A stretch of DNA of 64,000 bases from NCBI GenBank assembly GCA_913056215.1, contig CAJXMN010000004.1, positions 1 to 64,000 of the forward strand, in the 5' to 3' direction. Source of the DNA: an uncultured Flavobacteriales bacterium. GTDB taxonomy: Bacteria > Bacteroidota > Bacteroidia > Flavobacteriales_D > Crocinitomicaceae. Each line of letters opens with the position of its first letter. Within the stretch, counting starts at the first letter, position 1. A model generated the notes under the pieces. That model saw only the letters and a list, made by a program, of their open reading frames with translations. It was not told where the DNA came from and ran no database searches. The translations under genes were made by a program, and so were the position numbers. Shown here piece after piece: positions 53,982-62,770 of this stretch.

Positions 53982-55333
53982 ATTTGAATACGTTCAAACA
54001 TATCTATTTTATTGGGATTGGAGGTATTGGTATGTCTGCATTGGCACGCTACTTTAATCAGATGGGTATACGCGTTTCTGGCTATGATCGCAATCGTTCA
54101 GTCCTTTGTCAACAACTGATAGCAGAAGGTATTGCGATTCACTTTGAAGATAGTGGGGAAAGCCTCAGTCATCGAGATTTGCCCGTTGATGAGACGCTCG
54201 TTGTGTATACACCTGCTATACCAGAAGATCATGGGGAGTACCAGTTTTTCGTTCATCACGGGTATGCTGTTTTAAAGCGCTCAGCACTCTTGGGTGAGCT
54301 CACAAAAGACCTCAAGGCATTGACGGTAGCAGGTACGCATGGAAAAACGACAACCTCTGCACTTCTAGCGCATGTTTTAAAGCGATCTGAGTTAAAAGCT
54401 AGTGCTTTTCTCGGCGGAATTTCGACGAATTATTCTACGAATATGATTCATGAGCCTCAGAGTGAATATGTTGTCGTTGAGGCTGATGAATTTGACCGCA
54501 GCTTTTTGTACCTCCACCCTTTTGCGAGTATTGTGACGTCCACGGATGCCGATCACATGGATATTTATAAAAATACGGATGAACTGAAGGCCGCTTTTCA
54601 AGAATTTACAGATCGATTACATCCTGATGGTTGGTTAATACGACATATTGATGTGGATGTTGCGTCCAATGTCGCTGCGCGAACCTACGGTCGAAATTCC
54701 CTCGCGGATTATTGCCTTTATGACTTGAGAACAGAGGATGGTTATTTTACAATGGATTTGCGATTGCCAGACACGACATGGGAAAATATTCGATTAGGAC
54801 TGCCAGGAATACACAATGCTGAAAATGCTACTGCTGTCGTCGCTTTACTACATGAAATGGGAGTGAGTGAGCAAGTTATCCGACATGGGCTTAGTTCTTT
54901 TCAGGGGGTGAAAAGGCGTTTTGAATATCATGTACGATCAAAACAGCATATTTATGTTGACGATTATGCCCACCACCCTACGGCAATTAATCAACTAGTA
55001 GATTCGATGCGTTTATTATATCCTGAGAAAAAGATCACTGCTATATTTCAACCGCATCTCTATTCACGAACGCGTGATTTTATGCAGGATTTTCAAGGTG
55101 CGCTCAGTCGAATGGATAGACTCGTATTGCTGCCCATATATCCAGCGCGCGAAACACCAATTCCGGGAGTAACGTCAGCCGCTTTGGCGGAGGGAATTAC
55201 AACGGGCGTTGAGTTACTCAATAGTGGCTCAGCTATTGTTGGTGCGCTGAATGAGGATGATGAAGTCGTACTATCTATTGGTGCAGGTGATATTGATCAG
55301 TGGGTTGAACCAATAAAACATGCGTTGCAATGA
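53978..55333 (+). CDS. murC: UDP-MurNAc L-alanine ligase MurC
   Basis: A 451-residue ligase catalysing the first peptide-adding step of peptidoglycan precursor synthesis. It has a GTG start overlapping murG. The N-terminal domain has YFIGIGGIGMSALARYF, the ATP loop is VAGTHGKTTTSALLAH (about 118), then VVEADEFDRSFL and STDADHMDIY, and the C-terminal domain has YVDDYAHHPTAI and IFQPHLYSRTRDFM. All motifs are intact. Coupled to ftsQ by a 4-nt overlap. Confidence 0.96.
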   Translation: MNLNTFKHIYFIGIGGIGMSALARYFNQMGIRVSGYDRNRSVLCQQLIAEGIAIHFEDSGESLSHRDLPVDETLVVYTPAIPEDHGEYQFFVHHGYAVLKRSALLGELTKDLKALTVAGTHGKTTTSALLAHVLKRSELKASAFLGGISTNYSTNMIHEPQSEYVVVEADEFDRSFLYLHPFASIVTSTDADHMDIYKNTDELKAAFQEFTDRLHPDGWLIRHIDVDVASNVAARTYGRNSLADYCLYDLRTEDGYFTMDLRLPDTTWENIRLGLPGIHNAENATAVVALLHEMGVSEQVIRHGLSSFQGVKRRFEYHVRSKQHIYVDDYAHHPTAINQLVDSMRLLYPEKKITAIFQPHLYSRTRDFMQDFQGALSRMDRLVLLPIYPARETPIPGVTSAALAEGITTGVELLNSGSAIVGALNEDDEVVLSIGAGDIDQWVEPIKHALQ

Positions 55334-56124
55334 GAAAATGGATACAAATAGTAGCGCTTGTGGTCATCTTTGGTGGAACGATCGTATTGTTGGTTGTGGC
55401 GCATCAACAAGAAGAGGAAACAGCAATGAACAATCCCGATATCCAAATCGAAGTTCAGGATGGTATCGCTTTGTTGACTGAGAGTGAGGTAGCAGAGGAG
55501 TTGAGAATGAATCGTTTTTACGCTGATGAAATGCAGAAAAGCGAGCTAAAGATACCTGCAATTGAGGCTTTTTTGAAAGCGATGAATGAGGTAAAAACGG
55601 CTCATGTTTACGCCGATATTGGTTCAGATTGGTACGTAGAAGTTCAAACGAGAAGGCCTATTGCTCGTGTCATGTTAAACAATAATGATGATTTTTATCT
55701 GGATAATGATTATGCAATCATGGATTTGTCGCATTATGCACGTCCTAAAACCCTCGCTTTTACGGGGCTTGAAGGCGTTTTTGATGAAGGTGTTCACTAC
55801 AGCGAAATAATTAACAACGACTCATTGAAAACTAAATACAAACTGGATGAAATATACCGAATTTCGAGTTATGTTTGTAATGATGCATTTTATAATGCAC
55901 AAATAGTGCAGGTTCATTACACAGCCGATGATGGTTTTATAATGATCCCACGCGTTGGTCAGCAAAACATTGTATTTGGTGAAGCGCAATCCGAAGAGAT
56001 GGTGCGTCAAAAATTTCAAAAGCTGTCGACGTTTTACGATGAAGTAATCCCTTACGAGGGGTGGGGGAAATATAAATCGATTAATTTAAAGTTTGAGAAC
56101 CAGATTGTTGCAAAGAAAAAATAG
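55330..56124 (+). CDS. ftsQ: Cell-division protein FtsQ
   Basis: A 264-residue bitopic protein between murC and ftsA, the conserved place of ftsQ. It has a short cytoplasmic N-terminus (MRKW), one membrane helix (IVALVVIFGGTIVLLVVA) and a periplasmic domain with the beta-strand pattern of the FtsQ beta-domain (VYADIGSDWYVEVQTRRPIARVM, then YLDNDYAIMDLS). Sequence is weakly conserved across phyla, so the call rests on position, topology and the 'RRPIARV' strand. It bridges the early and late divisome. Confidence 0.88.
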   Translation: MRKWIQIVALVVIFGGTIVLLVVAHQQEEETAMNNPDIQIEVQDGIALLTESEVAEELRMNRFYADEMQKSELKIPAIEAFLKAMNEVKTAHVYADIGSDWYVEVQTRRPIARVMLNNNDDFYLDNDYAIMDLSHYARPKTLAFTGLEGVFDEGVHYSEIINNDSLKTKYKLDEIYRISSYVCNDAFYNAQIVQVHYTADDGFIMIPRVGQQNIVFGEAQSEEMVRQKFQKLSTFYDEVIPYEGWGKYKSINLKFENQIVAKKK

Positions 56125-56129
56125 GTAAA

Positions 56130-57401
56130 ATGTCAGAGATTGTTGTAGGACTTGATATTGGAACGACGAAAATAGCGTGTTTTGTTGGACGGAAAAACGA
56201 GCATGGTAAAATCGAGGTGCTTTCGATGGGGAAGACTGAATCCCTGGGGGTAACGCGTGGAGTTGTTTCGAATATAGAAAAGACCGTTCACTCAATCAAA
56301 ACAGCTGTTGCCGAAGCGCAGGATCGCGTGGAAGGAGATTTAACGATTGGCGTAGTAAACGTAGGAATTGCAGGTCAGCACATCAAAAGTTTGCAACATC
56401 GTGGGATGTACACGCGAAATACAACCCAGGATGAAATTTCACAAGCGGATATCGACGCTTTAATTGATGATATGTACAAGTTGGTGATGGAGCCGGGAGA
56501 AGAGATTATCCACGTGCTTCCTCAAGAATACATTGTTGATGGTGAGCAGGGTATAAAAGATCCAATTGGAATGTCAGGCGTTCGCATGGAGGCCAATTTT
56601 CACATTATCACGGGTCGCATTAATGCAGCGAAAAATATTCAAAAATGCGTAAACAAGGCAAATCTGGAGGTTTCTGAAACAATCCTGGAGCCTTTAGCAA
56701 GTTCGTCTGCTGTGCTTTCTGAAGAAGAAAAAGAAGCTGGAATTGTGCTCGTTGATATTGGTGGCGGAACAACCGATTTAGCGATTTTCCACGAAGGTAT
56801 TATTCGCCATACGGCGGTTATTCCATTTGGTGGTAACGTGATTACTGAAGATATCAAAGAAGGGTGTACGATACTAAAACGTCAGGCCGAACAACTTAAG
56901 GTGAAGTTCGGAAGCGCGCTGGCGAGTGAAAGTCAGAGTAACGAAATTGTATGTATCCCTGGATTGCGGGGTAGAGAACCAAAGGAGATTTCGATCCGCA
57001 ATTTGTCGAGCATTATTCAGGCGCGCATGGAGGAGATCGTCGAACATATTTACTATGAAATTAAAAATTCGGGCTACGAAAAACGATTGATTGGTGGTAT
57101 CGTCGTGACGGGTGGTGGTGCCGAAATGAACAACATTACACAATTGTTTGAATATATTACTGGAATGGATACCCGCGTTGGATATCCCAATGAACATTTA
57201 GGACAGTCGGCTACGGAAGAAGCGTTGACAAGTCCGATGTATTCAACAGGTGTTGGATTGGTGCTAAAAGGTTTTGAGTCAAACGAACGAAATCGTCGCT
57301 CTTTAGCTGCTGTTAAGTCGCACTCGAAACGAACCAAAGGGTCTTTCTTTGACAAGCTTTTAGAAAAAGGTAAAAGCTGGTTTGAAGAAGACGTAGATTA
57401 A
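56130..57401 (+). CDS. ftsA: Cell-division ATPase FtsA
   Basis: A 423-residue actin-like protein that tethers FtsZ to the membrane. The phosphate-1 motif is VVGLDIGTTKIACFVG at the N-terminus. The 1C subdomain follows (VVNVGIAGQHIKSLQHRG), then the phosphate-2 motif VLVDIGGGTTDLAIFHEG (about 207) and the adenosine motif GIVVTGGGAEMNNI (about 325). The C-terminal end KGSFFDKLLEKGKSWFEE is the amphipathic membrane-targeting helix. 23 nt separate it from ftsZ. Confidence 0.96.
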   Translation: MSEIVVGLDIGTTKIACFVGRKNEHGKIEVLSMGKTESLGVTRGVVSNIEKTVHSIKTAVAEAQDRVEGDLTIGVVNVGIAGQHIKSLQHRGMYTRNTTQDEISQADIDALIDDMYKLVMEPGEEIIHVLPQEYIVDGEQGIKDPIGMSGVRMEANFHIITGRINAAKNIQKCVNKANLEVSETILEPLASSSAVLSEEEKEAGIVLVDIGGGTTDLAIFHEGIIRHTAVIPFGGNVITEDIKEGCTILKRQAEQLKVKFGSALASESQSNEIVCIPGLRGREPKEISIRNLSSIIQARMEEIVEHIYYEIKNSGYEKRLIGGIVVTGGGAEMNNITQLFEYITGMDTRVGYPNEHLGQSATEEALTSPMYSTGVGLVLKGFESNERNRRSLAAVKSHSKRTKGSFFDKLLEKGKSWFEEDVD

Positions 57402-57424
57402 TAATGAATAACTGATAAATAATT

Positions 57425-58999
57425 ATGAATATGGAATTTGATATGCCTAAAGACCAATCCTCTATCATCAAAGTAATTGGTGTCGGAGGTGGTGGAAGTA
57501 ACGCAGTTAATCACATGCATGATCAAGGGATCAAAGGTGTGGACTTCATTGTGTGTAATACCGATCGACAAGCGCTGGATATTTCACCAGTTCCCTTTAA
57601 AATACAGCTGGGTCCATCTCTAACTGAAGGAAGAGGTGCAGGTTCTATCCCTGAAATAGGAATGAATGCAGCCATCGAAAATATTGATGACATTAAAGAA
57701 ATTCTGGAGAAAAATGCCAAAATGGTATTTGTGACAGCTGGAATGGGCGGTGGTACTGGAACGGGTGCTGCACCTGTGATAGCTAAAGCAGCACGTGATC
57801 TTGGAATACTTACTGTGGGTATTGTTACTGTGCCATTTAATTTTGAAGGACGTAAGCGTCGCCAACAGGCTGAAGAAGGACTCGAAAATATGCGCGATAA
57901 TGTCGATACGTTGTTGGTGATCAATAACGAGCGCTTGAGAGAGATTTCAGGCAACCTTACACTGGGTAATGCCTTTGCTCAAGCTGATGATGTTTTGGCA
58001 ACTGCGGCGAAGGGAATTGCAGAAGTGATTTCTGTGACGGGTGCAATCAATGTCGACTTCAATGACGTAAACACCGTAATGAAAGATAGTGGAGTAGCCA
58101 TCATGGGATCTGCTGGTGCAGAAGGTGATAATCGCGCTATTGAAGCTGTTCAGGAAGCATTGACTTCTCCATTGTTAAATGACAATGACATTGCAGGTGC
58201 TAAATATGTCTTGCTAAACATTACCTATGGTGATAAAGAAGTGCTCATGGATGAAATTTCTGATATTACAGATTTCATTCAAGATGAAGCGGGATCAACG
58301 GCAGATGTTATTTGGGGACACGGCTATGACGAAACATTAGGCGATGCTTTAAGTGTAACAATTATAGCAACAGGCTTCAAACAGTCACCTATAACCGGTT
58401 TTGAAAAGGCACCAGAAAAGAATGTACAGGTGTTGGAAGATGATCAGAAGAAAGAGGTCAAGGAGCCGCTCGAAAAGGCGACTCAGGCTAATAAATACGA
58501 AGAAGAAAAAGTGGATGAGCCTTACGTGAAAAACGAATCTGGCGAAGAAGATAATAGTGATGATCGCGAGAACACGATGAACTGGGAAGTTCGAACTGTA
58601 CAGGGCGAGAAACAAAATGAAGAAAGCAACGATCAGCGTGAATCGGCTCAAAAAGATCAGGATGTAAAGCGTTATTTCCTCGACGAAGACAATGAACAGG
58701 AACAACAAGGTGCTGTTGAAAATAAAAGTAACGCTACAGAGTTAACTCCTGAAGAACAACAACGACGAGCTCAGGCACGGATGGAACGCATTCAGGAATA
58801 TGCTTCGCACTTGAAGAGTGCAGAAGGGTTGTCTGAACTCGAAAAGGAGCCAGCTTTCAAACGCCGAAAGATTAACCTGGAAGATGAGCCACATTCATCA
58901 GAGGATAATATTTCACGGTACGAAGTGTCGGATGATACAGACGATAATAAAACTTCTTTGCGTGGAACAAATTCGTTCCTTCACGACAATGTGGATTAA
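57425..58999 (+). CDS. ftsZ: Cell-division GTPase FtsZ
   Basis: A 524-residue tubulin homologue forming the Z ring. The GTPase core (about 12-325) has IKVIGVGGGGSNAVNHM, the tubulin signature AGMGGGTGTGAAPVIA (about 98), and NFEGRKRRQQAEEGL. The C-terminal ~200 residues are an unusually long, highly charged Glu/Asp/Lys/Gln linker (EEEKVDEPYVKNESGEEDNS region), ending in a conserved-type tail (LRGTNSFLHDNVD). The core is standard. The linker is longer than in E. coli (383 residues in total), as is common in Bacteroidota. Last gene of the dcw cluster. Confidence 0.97.
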   Translation: MNMEFDMPKDQSSIIKVIGVGGGGSNAVNHMHDQGIKGVDFIVCNTDRQALDISPVPFKIQLGPSLTEGRGAGSIPEIGMNAAIENIDDIKEILEKNAKMVFVTAGMGGGTGTGAAPVIAKAARDLGILTVGIVTVPFNFEGRKRRQQAEEGLENMRDNVDTLLVINNERLREISGNLTLGNAFAQADDVLATAAKGIAEVISVTGAINVDFNDVNTVMKDSGVAIMGSAGAEGDNRAIEAVQEALTSPLLNDNDIAGAKYVLLNITYGDKEVLMDEISDITDFIQDEAGSTADVIWGHGYDETLGDALSVTIIATGFKQSPITGFEKAPEKNVQVLEDDQKKEVKEPLEKATQANKYEEEKVDEPYVKNESGEEDNSDDRENTMNWEVRTVQGEKQNEESNDQRESAQKDQDVKRYFLDEDNEQEQQGAVENKSNATELTPEEQQRRAQARMERIQEYASHLKSAEGLSELEKEPAFKRRKINLEDEPHSSEDNISRYEVSDDTDDNKTSLRGTNSFLHDNVD

Positions 59000-59049
59000 G
59001 GTTTAAGGCTTTACTCCTGAAGTTAGGGGTGGCTGTATCGTAGTTAATT

Positions 59050-59057
59050 TATATTTG
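59050..59057 (+). promoter_or_regulatory. -7 element upstream of the YqeY-like gene
   Basis: TATATTTG is a perfect TAnnTTTG match in the ftsZ-yqeY gap, 56 nt before the start codon. No TTG is found at the usual distance. Confidence 0.35.
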
Positions 59058-59112
59058 GGTATGACTGCTTTAGTAGGTAGCTGTACCTCAGTAAAGAGAA
59101 ATAATAAAGCAC

Positions 59113-59559
59113 ATGAGTTTAACAGACCAGATTAATACTGATATCAAAGAGGCAATGAAAGCTCGCGACAAAGAAAAGTTGGGAGTGTTGCGCGATATTA
59201 AATCAAAATTGCTGAATGAAGCAACTTCAGGCAATGGAGAAATTGATGAAGCTAAAGAGAATAAAATCATATTGAAGCTTCACAAACAGCGCATGGATAC
59301 CTATAACGTTTATAAGGACGAGGGTCGCGAAGATTTAGCAAAGCAGGAGCACTTTGAAGCTGATATTTTAGAAAATTATATGCCTAAAATGCTCGATGAG
59401 TCTGAAGTTAAGGCTGAAGTCGAAAAAGCGATCGCTGAACTTGGAGCAGAAGGTCCTCAGGATATGGGTAAAGTGATGGGGAAATTGACCAAGGATTTGT
59501 CTGGTAAGGCGGATGGGAAACTGATCGCTAATTTTGTTAAAGAATCACTCAATAAATAA
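59113..59559 (+). CDS. GatB/YqeY domain protein
   Basis: A 148-residue protein of the YqeY family, homologous to the tail domain of GatB, the tRNA-dependent amidotransferase subunit. It begins MSLTDQINTDIKEAMKARDKEKLGVLRDIKSKL and has the typical YMPKMLDESEVKAEVEKAI and GPQDMGKVMGKLTKDLSGKADGKLIANFVKE segments. The function of free-standing YqeY is not established; a role in tRNA-dependent amidation has been suggested from the homology. It is often found near ftsZ in Bacteroidota. A terminator follows. Confidence 0.93.
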   Translation: MSLTDQINTDIKEAMKARDKEKLGVLRDIKSKLLNEATSGNGEIDEAKENKIILKLHKQRMDTYNVYKDEGREDLAKQEHFEADILENYMPKMLDESEVKAEVEKAIAELGAEGPQDMGKVMGKLTKDLSGKADGKLIANFVKESLNK

Positions 59560-59583
59560 ACGCCAGTTATTGGAATATTGAAT

Positions 59584-59613
59584 GACCTCTGCAATAACTG
59601 TAGAGGTCTTTTT
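59584..59613 (+). terminator. Intrinsic terminator after the YqeY-like gene
   Basis: GACCTCT and AGAGGTC pair around an 11-nt loop and are followed by TTTTT. Confidence 0.82.
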
Positions 59614-59637
59614 ATATGAAGTCCAATCAAAATCGTG

Positions 59638-60552
59638 ATGAGAATAAGAGTCCTTTTTTTGATCTTTTTTATAGTTGTTAATTCGACCAGCGGTTATGGT
59701 CAATTACTCAATAATCAATCCGGTGAAGCATTTACAGATCGACCCTATTTTAATGAAACGATCGTAGCAAAAAATGCGATTAAATCTATTCGTGGAAATT
59801 TTACCCATTACAAGCTTGGGGATGCTTTTCGAGAAACAGAACTCTATCGTTCTTATCACTTTGACGGTTCGGGCAGGCTTATCAAGCAATTCGAATCGCG
59901 GAGAATACATGGTGGGATTGATACTTTAGTCAGTATTTATGAGTACGATGATGCTGGAAATCTTACCGCTTTGAGACAACGGGATGAATTCGGCTTCTAC
60001 GCTTACATCTATGCCTATGATAGTGCTGGAAATGTGGTGCGTGAAGAGTATCGCCGTAATTTAACCAAAGAAGCTTCGAAGGGAACAAAATTCGAGATAG
60101 GTAAAGAATTTATTGTAACTTTTGAAACGGCGAGCTACCAATATTTTGATCAACAGCGCAAGAAAACCGTTTATAATAGTTATGATATTCCTTATAAAGA
60201 TGTGATTACGTATTTTAATGAAGATGGACAGGTTACAGAAGAAGTGGAGCGCTTGAGACGAACGTCGGGTATAAAGAAAACCAGCTATTGCTACAATGGC
60301 AAAGGATTGTTAGATTCATTAAAAATCACTTCGAATCGTGCTGGAGTACAAGAGCGTATTTATGTTTACGAATACGATGAGTTTGCGAATTTAACGAATA
60401 TCAATTATTACAAAAACGGTGAACATACGACACAACACAGTATTGTTTATGATGACAAAACATATTTGATCAATAATATTTTGGTTCAAAATGTTGCTAC
60501 TGATTTTATTCGGATTTTGCGTCTCGAGGAGTATGTTTTCTACGAGGAGTAG
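59638..60552 (+). CDS. Secreted protein with YD/RHS-like repeats
   Basis: A 304-residue protein with a signal peptide (MRIRVLFLIFFIVVNSTSGYGQ). The mature part has imperfect YD repeats (YEYDDAGNLTALRQRDEFG, YAYDSAGNVVREEYRRN, YFNEDGQVTEEVERLR, YCYNGKGLLDSLKI, YEYDEFANLTNINYY), which form beta strands that bind ligands or wrap toxins in RHS proteins. Here no toxin domain follows. A surface or periplasmic location is likely. I take the ATG at 59638 over a GTG one codon upstream. The 3' end overlaps the convergent membrane-protein gene by 47 nt. Confidence 0.75.
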   Translation: MRIRVLFLIFFIVVNSTSGYGQLLNNQSGEAFTDRPYFNETIVAKNAIKSIRGNFTHYKLGDAFRETELYRSYHFDGSGRLIKQFESRRIHGGIDTLVSIYEYDDAGNLTALRQRDEFGFYAYIYAYDSAGNVVREEYRRNLTKEASKGTKFEIGKEFIVTFETASYQYFDQQRKKTVYNSYDIPYKDVITYFNEDGQVTEEVERLRRTSGIKKTSYCYNGKGLLDSLKITSNRAGVQERIYVYEYDEFANLTNINYYKNGEHTTQHSIVYDDKTYLINNILVQNVATDFIRILRLEEYVFYEE

Positions 60553-60883
60553 GATTGTAAAATACTCCTTTTTTAATCAGGTTTTGATAATCAACAATTG
60601 TATTGAAAAAATATGTAATGATCATGGCGGGTACAATGATGATAAACAGAATGACAAAAGCTACAAATCCCCCCATGATTAAACTCACTATGCAGCCGGT
60701 AATAATTAAAGCTACTCCGTAAGTTCTAATTTGAGTTACATTAGTTTTTAGTCGTCTACGAAGATGAAATAAAAAGCTAATCAAGATATATCCAACAAGT
60801 CCAAAGTAAATAACGAAAAAGAAAAAGGAAGAACCTAAAAAAGGGATGGATAGAAAGGATAGTAGGCATATAATAGTCTGCAT
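60506..60883 (-). CDS. Small polytopic membrane protein
   Basis: A 125-residue protein from MQTIICLLSFLSIPFLG with four hydrophobic helices (about 1-17, 19-40, 61-80, 82-104) and a basic cytoplasmic tail (TPRRKHTPRDAKSE). A longer version starting at 60931 is possible. No family is recognised. Its 3' end overlaps the end of the YD-repeat gene on the other strand. Confidence 0.6.
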   Translation of the reverse strand: MQTIICLLSFLSIPFLGSSFFFFVIYFGLVGYILISFLFHLRRRLKTNVTQIRTYGVALIITGCIVSLIMGGFVAFVILFIIIVPAMIITYFFNTIVDYQNLIKKGVFYNPTPRRKHTPRDAKSE

Positions 60884-61003
60884 GTACAACTCTGACTTAA
60901 GTAAAAGCGCAAGCGTCCGAATTGTTAGCATTATTAGTTTCGTTTTGGAGTAATGCGAAAAAAAACATTAATAGTTGTTTTAGCTGAGTAACATTCATCC
61001 TAA

Positions 61004-61027
61004 TCCCCAACTTTTGCACTTGACCCG
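61004..61027 (-). repeat. 24-bp repeat behind tRNA-Asn
   Basis: Exact reverse complement of 31125-31148, starting 93 nt beyond the 3' end of tRNA-Asn and reading away from it, as the other copy does behind tRNA-Arg. Confidence 0.9.
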
Positions 61028-61080
61028 AAAACACCCTCTTATTTCAACAATGCGTTACAAATGTGTTACAATGGGAAATA

Positions 61081-61111
61081 AAAAAAGGGCTACATTTCTG
61101 TAACCCTTTGA
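61081..61111 (-). terminator. Terminator of tRNA-Asn
   Basis: The minus strand reads AAGGGTTACA-gaaa-TGTAGCCCTTTTTT, an 8-10-bp stem with one G-T pair followed by a T run. Confidence 0.82.
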
Positions 61112-61120
61112 TTTTAAAAG

Positions 61121-61194
61121 CTCCCCCTCTTGGACTCGAACCAAGGACCCTCTGATTAACAGTCAGATGCTCTAACCAACTGAGCTAAGGAGGA
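61121..61194 (-). tRNA. tRNA-Asn (anticodon GTT)
   Basis: A 74-nt cloverleaf on the minus strand: acceptor TCCTCCT/AGGGGGA, D stem GCTC/GAGC, anticodon stem TCTGA/TCAGA with loop CTGTTAA, and T stem CTTGG/CCAAG with loop TTCGAGT; the discriminator is G. CCA is not encoded. Confidence 0.97.
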
Positions 61195-61398
61195 ATGATT
61201 TGACCAATGTCACATTGTCTATTTATCAGTCGCTCTGATTTGAATGATAAATGACAAAACCGCACTCATTTGTCGTTACAAAATCGCTGTGCGGGTGCAA
61301 ATATAGTCAAATATTTTTTTTGGAAGCAAACCTGAACGCGAAAAAAACACATTTTCCAGCATATTTTTTTTAGTGTTCACGTTCTCAAACTGTTATTT

Positions 61399-62241
61399 TT
61401 AACGATCTGCCGCTTTAACAGTTAAAACAGGTAGTGGACTCGACTTCATAATATCTCCAGTGATTGATCCGTTAAAAAGTCGCGCTAAACCACGACGTCC
61501 ATGAGTCACAGTCGTGATGATGTCCGCACCATTGCTCTGAGCAAACTCATTAATACCAGTTTGAACACTATCTGCACTGTGGATATGGCAATCGTAATTC
61601 TTTAAACCATTGTTCTTAGCAAAATCTTCCATGATGGACAACATCGGAGCCGAGTAGTAAAAATCATCACGTGTAATCACGCGAACGAGATCCACTTTGG
61701 CATCAAAGAACTTGACGAGTTCGGCGATCCGATTGAAAGAGGTGTCGACTCCGTCATCAAAGTCACTAGCAAATACGATCTTTTTGAAAGAGGGATCTTT
61801 AACTTCTTCGCGTGTCGTAAGTACAGGCGTTTTTGATAAACGCACAATTTTATCAGTGTTACTACCAACAAAGAAGTCATTGACAAATCCAGAGGTTCCA
61901 TGTGTACCCATCACAATCAAATCAATTTCATGCTTTTCAGCTTGAGCAACTACTGATTCGTAAACACCATCAAATTGAATGGCTTCCGCAACACTGAGTC
62001 CTTTCAAGAAATCCTGATCCATCAATTCCTTAAAGTCTTTTTTCACTTTCTTTAAAATAAAAAGTCCTTCAGCGACGTCTTGCTGACTTTGTCCAGGTAT
62101 AATCCCAGACTCATATGTGGGCATATCGACCACATGCAAAAAATAGATTCGTGCTTCAAATTTCCGTGCAATATCAGCAGCCAATTTAGCGGCATGCATT
62201 GCGTATTCTGAAAAATCAGTAGGTACAAGTATCTTTTTCAT
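61399..62241 (-). CDS. Tandem universal stress protein (UspA)
   Basis: A 280-residue protein made of two UspA domains. The first (about 1-150) has MKKILVPTDFSEYAMHAAKLA and the nucleotide-loop VMGTHGTSGFVNDFFVGS. The second (about 155-280) has KKIVFASDFDDGVDTSFNRI and ends TVTHGRRGLARLFNGSITGD, SPLPVLTV. The first G-x2-G-x9-G(S/T) loop appears complete and the second is near-complete, so ATP binding is possible. Cytoplasmic stress-resistance proteins of this type are common in Bacteroidota. Monocistronic. Confidence 0.93.
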   Translation of the reverse strand: MKKILVPTDFSEYAMHAAKLAADIARKFEARIYFLHVVDMPTYESGIIPGQSQQDVAEGLFILKKVKKDFKELMDQDFLKGLSVAEAIQFDGVYESVVAQAEKHEIDLIVMGTHGTSGFVNDFFVGSNTDKIVRLSKTPVLTTREEVKDPSFKKIVFASDFDDGVDTSFNRIAELVKFFDAKVDLVRVITRDDFYYSAPMLSIMEDFAKNNGLKNYDCHIHSADSVQTGINEFAQSNGADIITTVTHGRRGLARLFNGSITGDIMKSSPLPVLTVKAADR

Positions 62242-62487
62242 ATTATTTTTTTCGTCAAAATAACAAAAAGATTCAATTATATAAAATGATTTCGCTCATG
62301 TTTGTGAAGTTTCGAAAAAGTATTTCGAAGACGGAACGTAAGCTGAAATAGCGACAATAGGAGTAGTCAAAATGTGAACAGAAGACTTCATGTCTCTCAA
62401 TTCAAATTGACGTAAATGAGTATTTTGAAATGAAATCCAATGACGTAGTGAATGGGAGTCAACTTCGAGGAATTGATCTCAAGGATA

Positions 62488-62763
62488 TTACTTTGAAGAA
62501 ACCTCTTCTGTTGACAAGTCATTAACTGCTTCAACGTGTGTCACCTCAGGAGCTACTTTTTTTACGGCTTCCTCTAATCCAGCTTTCATCGTCATGGCAC
62601 TCATTGAGCAATCTTTGCACGCACCGAGCAAACGAACACGAACAATTCCTTCTTCCGTGATTTCAACTAACTCCATATCTCCGCCATCCTGTTCCAGGAA
62701 AGGACGAAGCTGGTGAATGGCTTGATTCACTTTCTTCGTTATGTTTTGGACATCTAATGCCAT
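62488..62763 (-). CDS. NifU-like Fe-S cluster scaffold protein
   Basis: A 91-residue protein corresponding to the C-terminal NifU domain. It has the key pattern LRPFLEQDGGDMELVEI and the cluster-binding GACKDCSMS (CxxC, about 48-51), followed by MTMKAGLEEAVKKVAPEV. The start at 62763 (MALDVQNITKKVNQAI) fits the family, and an upstream ATG would overlap the mrp stop. It transfers or assembles Fe-S clusters in the cytoplasm. It lies 7 nt downstream of mrp on the same strand, and the two are functionally linked. Confidence 0.93.
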   Translation of the reverse strand: MALDVQNITKKVNQAIHQLRPFLEQDGGDMELVEITEEGIVRVRLLGACKDCSMSAMTMKAGLEEAVKKVAPEVTHVEAVNDLSTEEVSSK

Positions 62764-62770
62764 AGTTAAT

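Larger units (their letters stand above)
60884..61398. other. Region around tRNA-Asn without protein genes
   Basis: About 515 nt holding the inverted copy of the 24-bp repeat (61004-61027), a terminator, tRNA-Asn and an A+T-rich stretch upstream of it. CAAATGTGTTACA and GTTACAAAT-type sequences near 61055-61070 form short repeats. Nothing codes convincingly. Confidence 0.6.
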
